Shown here: positions 39,231 to 48,144 of the stretch, piece after piece
Numbering within the stretch: the stretch's first letter is position 1
How the letters are laid out: the number at the start of each line of letters is the position of its first letter
Assembly: GCA_013215145.1 (NCBI GenBank)
Contig: JABSRP010000017.1
Location: forward strand, 107,216-171,215
Reading direction: 5' to 3'
Source of the DNA: Pseudobacteriovorax sp.
GTDB lineage: Bacteria > Bdellovibrionota_B > Oligoflexia > Oligoflexales > Oligoflexaceae
Length of the DNA: 64,000 nt
Translations under genes and position numbers: made by a program
The notes under the pieces: generated by a model
The model's database searches: none
Told to the model about the DNA's origin: nothing
Seen by the model: the letters and a program-made list of their open reading frames with translations, nothing else

Positions 39231-40346
39231 TTGGGAATCTTCGGTAAGAAAAAACCAGCGGTTAGCGAACAGCAAATTAAGGAGGCTCTGAGCCAAGTTC
39301 AAGATCCAGATTTGCATCAAGACATCGTATCTCTTGGATTTGTTAAAAAAATTGATTTTCATAAGGGTAAGGTGTCACTAATCGTCGAGTTGACGACACC
39401 TGCATGTCCCATGAAAGAGATGCTTAGAGATCAATGCGTTGACGTGGTGAAGGCTATTGAAGGGGTTGAGGACGTTTCGATCGAAATGACAGCTCAGACT
39501 CATCGGGCGCGTGCTATTCCAGACTTGGTTCAAGGAGCTCTCGGCCAGGTGAAGAATATTATCGCAGTAGCGAGCGGTAAAGGTGGTGTTGGAAAATCAA
39601 CCAGTGCGGTTAATCTTGCTTTTGCCCTCCAGCAAAAAGGATCTAAGGTAGGCCTCCTTGATGCTGATATCTACGGCCCTTCGATCATGCAGATGACAAA
39701 AGTCGGAAAGCCGGAAGAGACAAAAGGAGACTTTATCGTCCCTCCAATTTTTGCTGGAGTCAAAATAATTTCCGTGGCTATGTTTACCGAGGCTAAGCAA
39801 GCGCAGCTTCTTCGAGGTCCCATGGTAGCACAGATTATCAAACAGTTTTTAACGCAAATTGATTGGGGTGAATTAGATTATTTGATCATTGATTATCCTC
39901 CAGGGACTGGGGATATTCAACTTACCCTGTCTCAAATAGCACCCATTACTGGTGCGGTTGTAGTGACAACTCCTCAAGAGGTTGCCTTAATCGATGTACG
40001 TAAAGCGATTTCCATGTTTGAAACCATGAAGGTTCCTGTCTTGGGGGTTGTGGAAACCATGAGTTACTTTATGTGTCCTGGTTCCGAAAAAAAGCACTTT
40101 ATTTTCGGAAAAAATGGTGGACGGAAAGTCGCTGACGAGAATGGGGTGCCTCTTCTAGGTGAAATTCCTATTGAGCCAGTTGTTGCGGAGAACTCGGATA
40201 AAGGGAAGCCTGTGGTGATATCTGATAGTAATGCCCTCGCCTCGCTAGCCTACAATCATATTGCAGGGCAGCTGGCAGCCCAACAATCGATCGTCAATTC
40301 CCAATCGGATCGAGCTTTGACTCATTTTAAATTGGAGTGGGTATGA
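39231..40346 (+). CDS. mrp: Mrp/ApbC-type P-loop ATPase (Fe–S carrier family)
   Basis: The start is a TTG at 39231 with agagg upstream. The product has 371 aa. Residues 1-95 are a MIP18/DUF59 domain (EALSQVQDPDLHQDIVSLG). The rest is the Mrp NTPase with a deviant Walker A (SGKGGVGKST near 115), DADIYGPS and DYPPGTGD. The family carries Fe–S clusters on a C-terminal CxxC. Here that position reads MCPGS, so the second Cys is Ser (40075-40086). The first Cys and all ATPase motifs are kept. Cluster binding may therefore be altered. It lies between trxB and a DUF971 gene, a common partner of mrp. Confidence 0.92.
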   Translation: MGIFGKKKPAVSEQQIKEALSQVQDPDLHQDIVSLGFVKKIDFHKGKVSLIVELTTPACPMKEMLRDQCVDVVKAIEGVEDVSIEMTAQTHRARAIPDLVQGALGQVKNIIAVASGKGGVGKSTSAVNLAFALQQKGSKVGLLDADIYGPSIMQMTKVGKPEETKGDFIVPPIFAGVKIISVAMFTEAKQAQLLRGPMVAQIIKQFLTQIDWGELDYLIIDYPPGTGDIQLTLSQIAPITGAVVVTTPQEVALIDVRKAISMFETMKVPVLGVVETMSYFMCPGSEKKHFIFGKNGGRKVADENGVPLLGEIPIEPVVAENSDKGKPVVISDSNALASLAYNHIAGQLAAQQSIVNSQSDRALTHFKLEWV

Positions 40347-40639
40347 GCGTAAATATTCAAGTCAAAAAAATCTGGCAGGAAGATGCACGGACTCTAGGTA
40401 TTCTTTGGACGACTGGTAAGAAAAGCTTGATCGATAGCGTTAAACTTCGCGAAGCTTGTCGCTGTGCTCTATGCGTAGATGAGTGGTCAGGAGAGTCCAA
40501 AATCACTCCTGGCTCCATTGGAGACGATGTTAGGCCGATTGTGGTGCAATCTGTAGGTCGTTATGCACTCAATGTCCATTTCACAGATGGGCATACCACG
40601 GGAATTTATACCTTCGACTACCTTCACGAAATTTTTTGA
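40343..40639 (+). CDS. DUF971 domain protein
   Basis: A 98-aa protein starting at the ATG that overlaps the mrp stop (ATGA); a GTG at 40337 is the alternative. It carries a pattern LREACRCALCVDE, where CxxC may bind metal, and FTDGHTTGIYTFDYL at the end. This is the DUF971 / gamma-butyrobetaine-hydroxylase N-terminal module. Such proteins often sit beside or are fused to Mrp, so a role in Fe–S handling together with Mrp is inferred from position and family. Confidence 0.88.
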   Translation: MSVNIQVKKIWQEDARTLGILWTTGKKSLIDSVKLREACRCALCVDEWSGESKITPGSIGDDVRPIVVQSVGRYALNVHFTDGHTTGIYTFDYLHEIF

Positions 40640-40649
40640 GTATTAGTAT

Positions 40650-41624
40650 TTAGGTTTTTGAATCAGACTGCTTTTTTTGAAAGCTCGCGCGAAGGGGCTT
40701 TAGAGCTTCTTCATCAAAATTGTTTGCTTTTGATTCGCCAATAGCATGCTTTAGGTCCTCAGGGAGATGGCCTAGGATTTCCATCTCATACTCAAGCCAG
40801 ACCCCAAAACGTTGATAAACCCGATCTCTCATTTTTAGGGTTAGCTCGATGATTTCGCGACTACCGGCTGATCTATTAAAGACAAAGTTTGCATGCTTCG
40901 GGTTTAGAAATGCGTCTTTAGTACCTAAATCATGAGCCTCTGCCTGATCTAATAGCATTCCACTCGGCACGCCCACAGCGTAGTTATTCTTAAAGACGCA
41001 TCCGCAGGAAGGATAGGTAAACTGACCTTTAGAGACGCGATCACTTTCACAGTGAATCATGAGAGATTCGATATCCGGGTAGTTGCCCGGCTTCAGCTGG
41101 CAGATAACGCTTGCGATGATATCAGAATCCTTTCGATCCATAAATATCGTGTCTTTGTAGCCTCGAAAAATAGGGTTTTGCCTGTCATGACTGTATTTAT
41201 GAATCTCACCCGTTGGTCCTACTGTGGTCACCTCGATAACGATTTGGCTGATTTCTCCGCCATAGCATTTGGCATTCATACGTGTGGTTCCGCCGATTTG
41301 CCCTGGAAGTCGATTCATCCAAGCGCAACCTTCCAGCTCATGCTTAAGGGCAAACTTCGCAAAGTCTGTATTGTCCACTCCACCCTCTGCTTTGACCTGG
41401 TGGGAATCAAGAATTTCCATGTTTGTCATATAGTTGAGGTTGATAACGGCGCCTTTCCAGAACTCGTCAGAGACCAATGAATTTGTACCGCCTCCCAAGA
41501 CATAATATGGAATCGATTTCTTAGAAAGTTCTTGGACAGCTTGGGATAGCTCTTCAATCGACTTTGGTTGAACTAGGCTTTGACAGGTTCCACCTGTTTT
41601 ATAGTACGAGATATCTTTTAGCAT
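40650..41624 (-). CDS. murB: UDP-N-acetylenolpyruvoylglucosamine reductase
   Basis: A 324-aa protein with the FAD-binding motif VLGGGTNSLVSD near 40-51, PGQIGGTTRMNAKCYGGE near 108-125, YPSCGCVFKN around 205, and a C-terminal VWLEYEMEILG with the catalytic Glu. The proton-donor position usually held by Ser (GS) is Cys here (GCVF), a variant that I recall in other MurB proteins. It makes UDP-MurNAc for peptidoglycan. It is 8 nt after the small ORF and is the last gene of the sucC–sucD run. Confidence 0.92.
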   Translation of the reverse strand: MLKDISYYKTGGTCQSLVQPKSIEELSQAVQELSKKSIPYYVLGGGTNSLVSDEFWKGAVINLNYMTNMEILDSHQVKAEGGVDNTDFAKFALKHELEGCAWMNRLPGQIGGTTRMNAKCYGGEISQIVIEVTTVGPTGEIHKYSHDRQNPIFRGYKDTIFMDRKDSDIIASVICQLKPGNYPDIESLMIHCESDRVSKGQFTYPSCGCVFKNNYAVGVPSGMLLDQAEAHDLGTKDAFLNPKHANFVFNRSAGSREIIELTLKMRDRVYQRFGVWLEYEMEILGHLPEDLKHAIGESKANNFDEEALKPLRASFQKKQSDSKT

Positions 41625-41632
41625 CGGTGTCC

Positions 41633-42073
41633 TTACGATTCAGGGAACACAGAAAATAAGGCCTTTTGAAATACTTCGTATCTGCCTTTTGTATCAACCA
41701 CTATCGTAACACGACGGAGCAACGGAGTGTTACTCTGGCAATCTAGATGGCTTTTTAAGGCCGTCATCATCGTCGATTCTTGGATGGCCAAACCCTCGAC
41801 AGCTATGGCGATATGGGCAAGAGTTTGTTGCTTTGCAATGTTTAGGATGGCATGAACGAGTCTGACGAAGGTGCTTTCGTCGGTAGAAGGTATGGGTGCC
41901 ATGAGGACTTTTAGTGTGGGAAACACATCCGATGATGAGATACCTATTTTAGGGGGATCATCATCGGATTCATATTCAGATGAAAATGTGACCCAGCCAT
42001 CACAATAGAATTCATTTAACTGTCCTTGAAATAAATCTATTGCGACGCCGCGGTATTGCCTGATTCCGAGCAC
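41633..42073 (-). CDS. Small protein, possibly a divergent macro-domain fold
   Basis: The frame is open far into sucD. The most sensible start is the GTG at 42073, just after the sucD stop with gggaaag 8 nt upstream, giving about 146 aa. An ATG inside sucD (42205) would force a 128-nt overlap. The order of elements (VAIDLFQGQLNEFYCDGWVTFSS, then a helix and strand with AHIAIAVEGL, then RRVTIVVDTKGRYEVF) loosely follows a macro domain, but the ADP-ribose-binding Asp and Gly loops are not clear. The function is unknown. It lies between sucD (4 nt) and murB (8 nt). Confidence 0.55.
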   Translation of the reverse strand: MLGIRQYRGVAIDLFQGQLNEFYCDGWVTFSSEYESDDDPPKIGISSSDVFPTLKVLMAPIPSTDESTFVRLVHAILNIAKQQTLAHIAIAVEGLAIQESTMMTALKSHLDCQSNTPLLRRVTIVVDTKGRYEVFQKALFSVFPES

Positions 42074-42077
42074 TGAA

Positions 42078-42953
42078 TTACTTTCCCATAGCCTTGAGTA
42101 AAGCACTGCCGATTTCGGCAGTAGTATCAGCGACAACACAGCCCGCTTCTTTAAGAGCAGCGATTTTTTCTTCGGCCGTACCTTGCCCTCCAGAAACGAT
42201 GGCACCTGCGTGTCCCATCCTTTTTCCCTTTGGGGCAGTTTGGCCTGCGATAAATGCTGCGACCGGTTTTTTCACGTTTTCCTTAATGAACTGAGCTGCC
42301 TTAATCTCCGCATCCCCTCCAATCTCTCCGATGAGGACGATGCCTTCTGTTTGAGGGTCGGCTTCAAATTTTTCTAAAACATCTATGAAATTAGTACCGA
42401 TAATGGGATCACCACCTATACCAACGCAAGTACTTTGTCCCACTCCAGCCTTTGTCGTTTGACCAACAGCTTCGTAGGTTAGGGTTCCTGACTTTGAGAC
42501 GATGCCAGCCTTACCAGGTTGGTGAATATGTCCAGGCATGATTCCAATTTTGCACTCTCCTGGTGTGATAACTCCAGGGCAATTCGGTCCTACGAGTCTA
42601 GAGTTTGATCGTTCTAGAGCCTTTTTAACAGGAACCATATCAAGAACTGGAATACCTTCCGTGATGCAAATAATTAGCTCAATTTCGGCATCGATTGCTT
42701 CCAAGATCGCATCAGCTGCGAAAGGAGGGGGCACGAATATCATAGACGCATTTGCTCCAGTTTTATCCTTGGCATTTGCGACTGTGTTGAAGATAGGTAA
42801 GTCTTTAGTAGCTTTTTGCCCCTCTTTTCCTGGGGTAACGCCGCCTACAAAGCAGGGAGCATATTCGTGAGATAGTCTGGTGTGGAACTCGCCAGACTTT
42901 CCGGTGATACCTTGCGTGATGACTTTCGTTTGACTATTGATTAGAATCGCCAC
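42078..42953 (-). CDS. sucD: Succinyl-CoA synthetase alpha subunit
   Basis: A 291-aa protein of normal length. It shows [19 protein letters not shown] at the CoA-binding N-terminus, [10 protein letters not shown] in the middle, and [20 protein letters not shown] with the phosphorylated His near 248. With SucC it makes ATP or GTP from succinyl-CoA in the TCA cycle. It starts 21 nt after sucC. The usual partners sucAB and lpd are not adjacent. Confidence 0.97.
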   Translation of the reverse strand: MAILINSQTKVITQGITGKSGEFHTRLSHEYAPCFVGGVTPGKEGQKATKDLPIFNTVANAKDKTGANASMIFVPPPFAADAILEAIDAEIELIICITEGIPVLDMVPVKKALERSNSRLVGPNCPGVITPGECKIGIMPGHIHQPGKAGIVSKSGTLTYEAVGQTTKAGVGQSTCVGIGGDPIIGTNFIDVLEKFEADPQTEGIVLIGEIGGDAEIKAAQFIKENVKKPVAAFIAGQTAPKGKRMGHAGAIVSGGQGTAEEKIAALKEAGCVVADTTAEIGSALLKAMGK

Positions 42954-42974
42954 AGTTGAGTTCTCCTGATCTAT

Positions 42975-44135
42975 CTATTTTGATAATTTAACAATTTGTT
43001 GGGCACCATCAGCCATATCTTCCGCTGCAATCAAATTCAGACCAGATTCATTGAGAATCTTTTTGCCTTCTTCAACGTTTGTGCCGGCAAGCCTTACAAC
43101 AAGAGGGACGCTTAATCCTAGTTCCTTCGCAGCTGCGACGACGCCATTGGCAATGACGTCGCATTTCATGATTCCACCGAATATATTGACGAAAATACCT
43201 TTTACCTTTTCGTCAGAAAGCAAAATCATAAATGCATTTTTCACTGTTTCTTGGCTGGCTCCACCACCAACATCAAGGAAGTTTGCGGGGTCTCCACCAT
43301 AATGCTTAATGATATCCATTGTGGCCATGGCAAGGCCAGCTCCATTGACGAGACAACCTATGTTTCCGTCCAAACCAATGTAACTCAGGCCGTACTTTGA
43401 AGCTTCAATTTCACGCTCGTCCTCTTCATCAAAGTCGCGCATGACCTCGATTTCTTTTTGTCGATACAAAGCATTGTCATCAAAACCCATCTTACCATCC
43501 AGGGCAAACATATCGCCTTCTTCAGTGACGACTAACGGATTGATTTCGAGCATTGAGTAGTCGTATTTCAAAAACATTTTATAGAGGTTTTTGACGACGG
43601 CAGCCAATTTCTTTTGCTCTGGCTTCGGTAAATCTAATCCAAATCCAAGGCTACGGAGATGGTGACCTTGAAGTCCGACAGTGGGATCGACATTGACAAC
43701 GATGATTTTTTCAGGGGTTTTTTCGGCAACTTCTTCGATATCCATTCCACCTTCGGTGGAGAACATAATACTGACGCCAGCAGTCTCTCGGTCCATTAGT
43801 AGTGCAAGATAGTATTCTTTTTCGATTTTGCTACCGGCTTCGATGTAGACTTTTCGGACAAGCTTACCTTCTGGTCCTGTCTGATGAGTGACTAGGGTCA
43901 TCCCGAGCATCTCTTCAGTTAGCTTGCGGCATTCTTCTGGGGTTTTTGCAAGCTTGACGCCACCTGCCTTCCCTCGCCCACCGGCGTGAACTTGAGCTTT
44001 GACAACAGCTACATCACAGCCTAGGCGGCGCATGGCAAATTCGGCTTCGATGCCGCTTGCCGCCAAAAATCCATCTGGTACGGGTACGCCGTTGTTTCTG
44101 AAAAGCAATTTAGCTTGGTACTCGTGAATGTTCAT
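42975..44135 (-). CDS. sucC: Succinyl-CoA synthetase beta subunit
   Basis: A 386-aa protein, normal length. It begins [20 protein letters not shown], then [20 protein letters not shown] (ATP-grasp), and ends with the power helix and [17 protein letters not shown] phosphate loop. It supplies the nucleotide-binding half of succinyl-CoA synthetase. The RBS is ggaggac. It heads the sucC–sucD–small ORF–murB unit. Succinyl-CoA made through epimerase and mutase from propionyl-CoA would feed this enzyme. Confidence 0.97.
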   Translation of the reverse strand: MNIHEYQAKLLFRNNGVPVPDGFLAASGIEAEFAMRRLGCDVAVVKAQVHAGGRGKAGGVKLAKTPEECRKLTEEMLGMTLVTHQTGPEGKLVRKVYIEAGSKIEKEYYLALLMDRETAGVSIMFSTEGGMDIEEVAEKTPEKIIVVNVDPTVGLQGHHLRSLGFGLDLPKPEQKKLAAVVKNLYKMFLKYDYSMLEINPLVVTEEGDMFALDGKMGFDDNALYRQKEIEVMRDFDEEDEREIEASKYGLSYIGLDGNIGCLVNGAGLAMATMDIIKHYGGDPANFLDVGGGASQETVKNAFMILLSDEKVKGIFVNIFGGIMKCDVIANGVVAAAKELGLSVPLVVRLAGTNVEEGKKILNESGLNLIAAEDMADGAQQIVKLSK

Positions 44136-44233
44136 TCAGTTTAGTCCTCCGACGGTTTGTCGTAATTTCTTTGCACAGATCCAAAGGCTAACATATTATC
44201 TGCCCTTGAACATTATTAATAACGAGGAAAACT

Positions 44234-45184
44234 ATGCGTAGTCTAGGGTCAAATCGGGTGCTGATCACTGGGGGGGCCGGGTTTTTAGGGAGTCATCTTT
44301 GTGAGTACTTTCTAACGCAAAAATGGGAGGTTATTTGCTTAGATAATTTTCAAACAGGCTCTAAAGCTAATCTAGCTATCTTTAGAGACAATCCCAGGTT
44401 TGAATTGGTGCGTCACGATGTGACTAAGCCCTATCTCTGTGAGGTTGATCTTATTTTGAATTTTGCCTGTCCCGCTAGTCCAAGACATTATCAATCGAAT
44501 CCCATAAAAACGTTAAAAACTTCCTTGCTCGGATCACTGAACATGCTCGGACTAGCTAAGCGAGTCGGAGCTAGACTGACACATGCTAGTACTTCCGAAA
44601 TCTATGGAGATCCGCAAGTTCACCCTCAGCCAGAAAGTTATTGGGGGAACGTAAATTCTGTCGGGCCCAGAAGCTGCTACGACGAAGGAAAACGCGCAGC
44701 AGAAACGCTTTGTGCAGACTATCGACGGATACACAACGTTGATGCCAGAATTCTTCGCATATTCAATACCTATGGACCGCGAATGGCCGTCGATGATGGC
44801 AGGGTAGTCAGTAACTTTATCATTCAAGCATTGCGCAATGAGAATTTAACGATATTTGGCGATGGCAGCCAGACACGATCGTTTTGTTACGTTGATGACC
44901 TTGTCGATGGCATTTTGAAGCTATCTGATCATGACTGCTTTCAAGGGCCTGTCAATCTTGGCAATGATGCAGAATTTACTGTGAAAGAACTCGCCGAAAA
45001 AGTCATCGATATTACTGGTAGCAAATCAAGGTTAGTATTTATGCCACTGCCACAAGATGATCCAAAAATTCGACGTCCAGATTTGTCTCTTGCCAATGAT
45101 AAACTCGACTACCAACCTCAGACTCCGCTTGAACTTGGATTGAAAAAGACTATCGCTTATTTCGATAAAGCTTTATCGCGATAA
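44234..45184 (+). CDS. UDP-glucuronate decarboxylase (UDP-xylose synthase)-type SDR
   Basis: A 316-aa extended short-chain dehydrogenase with the NAD motif [16 protein letters not shown]. It has [51 protein letters not shown] (Tyr-x3-Lys) and [19 protein letters not shown], which together are the UXS signature rather than a generic epimerase. It makes UDP-xylose from UDP-glucuronate for surface polysaccharide. It stands alone, divergent from sucC, with cgaggaa as RBS. No glycosyltransferase cluster is next to it. Confidence 0.9.
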   Translation: MRSLGSNRVLITGGAGFLGSHLCEYFLTQKWEVICLDNFQTGSKANLAIFRDNPRFELVRHDVTKPYLCEVDLILNFACPASPRHYQSNPIKTLKTSLLGSLNMLGLAKRVGARLTHASTSEIYGDPQVHPQPESYWGNVNSVGPRSCYDEGKRAAETLCADYRRIHNVDARILRIFNTYGPRMAVDDGRVVSNFIIQALRNENLTIFGDGSQTRSFCYVDDLVDGILKLSDHDCFQGPVNLGNDAEFTVKELAEKVIDITGSKSRLVFMPLPQDDPKIRRPDLSLANDKLDYQPQTPLELGLKKTIAYFDKALSR

Positions 45185-45219
45185 TTTTTGCAATAAATAC
45201 TCTTGTTTTTCATCGTGAA

Positions 45220-45460
45220 AAAAGAGAAAAGGGGGGTGCCTGCCCTTTGCAGAGGACAGGCATGCCAAACGAGCAATTTGGCTGGCAGTGGGATGCTATC
45301 CCAGGGAAATAGGGCACTTGTAACTCTCGGACTGGTTGGCTTCAAAAGAAGGGGCAGGAGTTCCTTTCTCCACCTGTGAGAGTAACGATGAGTCTAACTG
45401 AAAGTTTCCTATTCAGTAGCTAGACTAAATCTATACGGCCCAATCTACTTGGGCCAATAT
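45220..45460 (+). ncRNA. Candidate structured RNA (hairpin-dense intergenic region)
   Basis: The 534-nt gap 45185-45718 has no credible ORF but holds nested pairing. A long-range closing stem joins GAGAAA(a)GG (45224-45232) to CCTTTCTC (45363-45370), and CCTGCCC (45239-45245) to GGGCAGG (45352-45358). Inside lie GCCAAA/TTTGGC and TGGGA/TCCCA hairpins (45264-45303). A 12-bp hairpin with a 3-nt bulge follows at 45391-45426, then a terminator-like GGCCCAA/TTGGGCC stem. The closed rod with inner bubbles recalls 6S RNA, but I cannot match a known family. Strand + is favoured because the terminator-like stem lies at that end; the minus strand is possible. Confidence 0.4.
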
Positions 45461-45465
45461 TTTAC
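45437..45465 (+). terminator. Terminator-like hairpin
   Basis: GGCCCAA (45437-45443), loop tctac, TTGGGCC (45449-45455), then aatatttta. It has a 7-bp perfect stem with a short T-rich tail. It may end the candidate RNA or read-through from the UDP-xylose-synthase gene. Confidence 0.5.
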
Positions 45466-45632
45466 CTGGTCCGGAAAAAAAATTAATAAATTCAATTACT
45501 TATCTTTGTGATCGTATCATACGAAAATGCGACATTATTTTTCCATAAATTAAAACTAGTAATTTTAGATGGTTATCTACCTGAGTTGAGAAGCTAATCG
45601 GACTTGGGATAAAAGGTGGGCCGGTTTATAAA

Positions 45633-45667
45633 TTTTCTTCATGAACAAATTTATTTTTCTTCATGAA
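45633..45667. repeat. Two 13-bp direct repeats 22 bp apart
   Basis: TTTTCTTCATGAA occurs at 45633-45645 and again at 45655-45667, so equivalent bases are 22 bp apart, about two helical turns. It lies downstream of the histone-like gene (minus strand) beyond its terminator. Each copy contains TTCATGAA, a palindrome, so this could be a pair of protein-binding sites. Confidence 0.5.
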
Positions 45668-45676
45668 AAATTTGGC

Positions 45677-45702
45677 AAAAAGTGCCACACGGACCATGGC
45701 AC
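45677..45702 (-). terminator. Intrinsic terminator of the histone-like gene
   Basis: On the minus strand GTGCCA, a 9-nt loop and TGGCAC (45702-45682) are followed at once by TTTTT (45681-45677). It begins 16 nt after the stop of the histone-like gene, in the right direction. Confidence 0.7.
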
Positions 45703-45718
45703 CTGAAATATTGTGAGC

Positions 45719-46090
45719 TTACTTTTTTAAAGCCATCGTTTGCATCAGACGCCCCGATGCTTGAACAACGACGCCGCCAAGAGGTGACCACCCCTTTTTC
45801 ATAGAATAGTTGACGCTATCTTCCAAAGACCTCGTGTTGTCTTCTATGAGGAGTTTGTAGTCTTTGTATTCCGGCGCAATGGGACTGGGTTTGACCGCTA
45901 CGACACGTTTTGCCTTTGCTACGGTGCGTTTTGCTTTTTTCTTCGTTGTTTTAGCAGTCGCTTTTTTTACGTTTTTCTTTGCCGTAGTTTTCTTTGCAGG
46001 CTTCTTTTTTGCTTTGGTTTTAAGTTTCGTCTTCACTTTTTTCGAAGCGGCTTTTTTCTTCGTCGCTTTTTTTTTCGTCTTTTTTGCCAT
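45719..46090 (-). CDS. Histone-H1-like basic protein with DUF1737 tail
   Basis: A 123-aa protein. Residues 1-68 are almost wholly Lys, Ala and Thr with KKA/AKK/TKK motifs, as in the C-terminal tail of histone H1 and bacterial H1-like proteins; they should bind DNA. Residues about 75-123 (YKLLIEDNTRSLEDSVNYS, KKGWSPLGGVV, MQTMALKK) match the small DUF1737 fold. A fusion of a histone-like tail with DUF1737 is uncommon as far as I know. The RBS ggaggc and a downstream terminator make it a single-gene unit. A nucleoid role is inferred from the basic tail. Confidence 0.8.
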   Translation of the reverse strand: MAKKTKKKATKKKAASKKVKTKLKTKAKKKPAKKTTAKKNVKKATAKTTKKKAKRTVAKAKRVVAVKPSPIAPEYKDYKLLIEDNTRSLEDSVNYSMKKGWSPLGGVVVQASGRLMQTMALKK

Positions 46091-46202
46091 GATAGGCCTC
46101 CCGAGAGTGTTTGATATTATTCTTTATAAAGGTTTTAATCATTGCGTTAGTTATGATCAACGTAAATTTGTTTGGACAGTTTTTTAGTGATGGGATCTGC
46201 TT

Positions 46203-47852
46203 ATGTTTTTGCGAAGCTTAGTCGTCATTTTTATTTTTTTGACATCACTCTCCTGTGGGAGCAATACGGGAGCGGTCTTGGGACTGCTCTGTGGGATTGG
46301 TCATCAACAGTCGGCATTGACAGTGGGATTAAACCTTGAAGAGTTGGTTGGGCTAGGTCTGATTCAAGATCCAGCCATCAGTAACGATCAGGTTAAAGAA
46401 TTTCTAAACACAAACCTGGAAAGTGTTGTTTCTCAAGATACTCTTAGAGTTAAGACCGTCGATACAGCCATGCCTGATGATGACACCGATAATGTGAGAT
46501 TCCTTGAGCTTGACGGGACGTTTGCGGGAGGATTTGGTGTTGCCTCTAGCTTTCTGATTGATGCCTTCACTGGAACGAATCTTCAGTCAAGCTCCGTATT
46601 CGAATTTATCAATGATTCGTTCCAGATTCATGCTGCGACGTCTTATATTGCGAGAGATACGCGCCTGAACCATAACGATTGGAAGCACAGTTGGCAGCCT
46701 TTATCTGGATTGTCTGCATTGACTCAGGATATTGCCCCCGATCAATGGGCATTAAAACAAACTGAGTACGCTGCAGCTTTGGAGCACCTCGAGACCATAG
46801 GACAGTCGGCGAGCGCTAACGCCAAAGACGAAGTGATAGTTGCTGTCTTGGATACCGGAGTCGATCTACAGCACCCCGATCTAGTGGATATCTTGGTGGA
46901 TGGATATGATGCAGTGGATTCTGGAGTCGGTGCAGATGACGAAAATGGTCATGGTACACACTGTGCGGGTATTATCGCCTCCTAAGTAAAAAGTGCCGGC
47001 ACCTCACCTTTGGGCGTTGCCACATCAAAAAACGTCAAGATTATGCCAATAAAAGTGCTTGGAAAAGATGGGTCTGGAGGCTTTCAATCCATTGAGAAAG
47101 GGATGAGATTTGCTATGAGAAGTAATCCCAAGCCCGATGTCTTGTCATTGAGCTTAGGGGTTGGCTTGGAGTATAGCGATCTGGATGCTTCGGCTAAAAC
47201 ACTAGTCAATGAGCTCTTTCGTCGAGCAATAGAAGATCACAACATGATCGTAGTCGTGGCTGCCGGTAATGAAGCTTGTCCCTTGGGGGCCGTTTGCAAA
47301 GATCAAGGCGGTATCTTTCCTAAGACTATCTCCGAGTATATTGTTCTCCCTTGCCTTTATGAAGGCGTGATTTGCGTCGGAGCTAGCAGCCCAGATGAGT
47401 CGTTAGCAAATTATAGTAATTTCTCAGGTAAAGTGGAAAAAAGCTATCGCAGTACCGCTCATATCAACGCTCCCGGGACCGATATCTATTCGACTTGGCC
47501 TGTCGAACTTGGGTCCTATAAAACAATTAGTGGCACATCGATGGCAACGCCCTACGTAGCGGGGGTAGCGGCATTATTTAAATCGGTTAAAAAAGACCTT
47601 ACGCAAGACGAGTTTTTGCGCATTATCCAAAGCGGCCAAGTGAACCCCGAAGCCATGGTTGAAAAATCAGAGGTGGGGAGGCTTGATCTATATAAAGCTA
47701 CTGTCGCTCTAGGTACAGATACAGATTTAGGCTTGGGTGTGCCAGCACCTGATGGTTATACAGAGCCAGCGGTGACTCCAGTGGAAGCTCCAGAGTCAGG
47801 TAATTCGAGTGGTAGTGCTGATTTTAGTCTTTGGTCTGCCATCTGTAGCTAA
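46203..47852 (+). pseudogene. Subtilisin-like (S8) lipoprotein protease with one in-frame TAA
   Basis: The leader carries a lipobox SLSC (Cys18), then about 190 residues of pro-region. The subtilase domain follows with Asp217 in VLDTGVDLQHPD, His250 in GHGTHCAG, an oxyanion Asn in VAAGNEA, and Ser in SGTSMATPYVAG. Codon 261, just after CAGIIAS, is TAA (46983-46985). The same frame continues without another stop to 47852 and supplies the rest of the domain. Everything else looks intact, so the loss is recent, is a sequencing error, or is read through. No frameshift is involved, and TAA rules out selenocysteine. Confidence 0.8.
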
Positions 47853-47858
47853 CATCTT

Positions 47859-47979
47859 GCGGCTGAATCGGGACTCAATGACTGCGTTTCATCGAAACAC
47901 TAAAATCCTCATGTATCATTTCTATACACTGCGGTTTTATGGTTTCTCGCGCCTTGTCCTAGAGTCCCGATTCAGCCGC
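47859..47979. repeat. 121-bp element bounded by a perfect 18-bp inverted repeat
   Basis: GCGGCTGAATCGGGACTC (47859-47876) is exactly inverted at 47962-47979. The arms enclose 85 bp with no ORF. It begins 6 nt after the subtilase stop. It could be a small mobile element (MITE-like) or a very long-looped terminator. No T-run follows the right arm. Confidence 0.6.
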
Positions 47980-48028
47980 ACCATATATTGACTCAATGAC
48001 TGCGTTTCCTCGAAATCCTAAAATCCTC
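47872..48028. repeat. Diverged direct repeat, 39 bp plus weaker extension
   Basis: Copy 1 is 47872-47910 and copy 2 is 47990-48028; both begin GACTCAATGACTGCGTTTC and end CTAAAATCCTC. They differ at 3 of 39 positions, and similarity continues weakly (ACTGCG..TATGG) for about 30 bp more. Copy 1 overlaps the left arm of the inverted repeat; copy 2 lies beyond the right arm. This fits a partly duplicated element. Confidence 0.6.
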
Positions 48029-48144
48029 GGATGTTAATACTGCGACTCTATGGCTTGGCTAGTGGCTGCTCTTTCGTCCCTTTCCCATTCGGTTTTAATG
48101 GATTAAGTTAGGACCAATTGGGGCAACGAGCAGATGGAGAAAAA

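Noticed and set aside
42073..42205. Long version of the small ORF starting inside sucD
   Set aside because: It would overlap sucD by 128 nt; a GTG with an SD just after the sucD stop is better placed.
45220..45460. 6S RNA, tmRNA, SRP RNA or RNase P RNA
   Set aside because: The tmRNA ends, the RNase P core motifs and the SRP tetraloop were not found; the rod shape alone is not enough to call 6S.
45864..46187. Phe-rich 107-aa frame opposite the histone-like gene
   Set aside because: It is the antisense reading of Lys codons (AAA/AAG to TTT/CTT), so the Phe-rich, membrane-like look is an artefact.
46983..46985. Selenocysteine or pyrrolysine recoding of the subtilase stop
   Set aside because: The codon is TAA; those amino acids use TGA and TAG.
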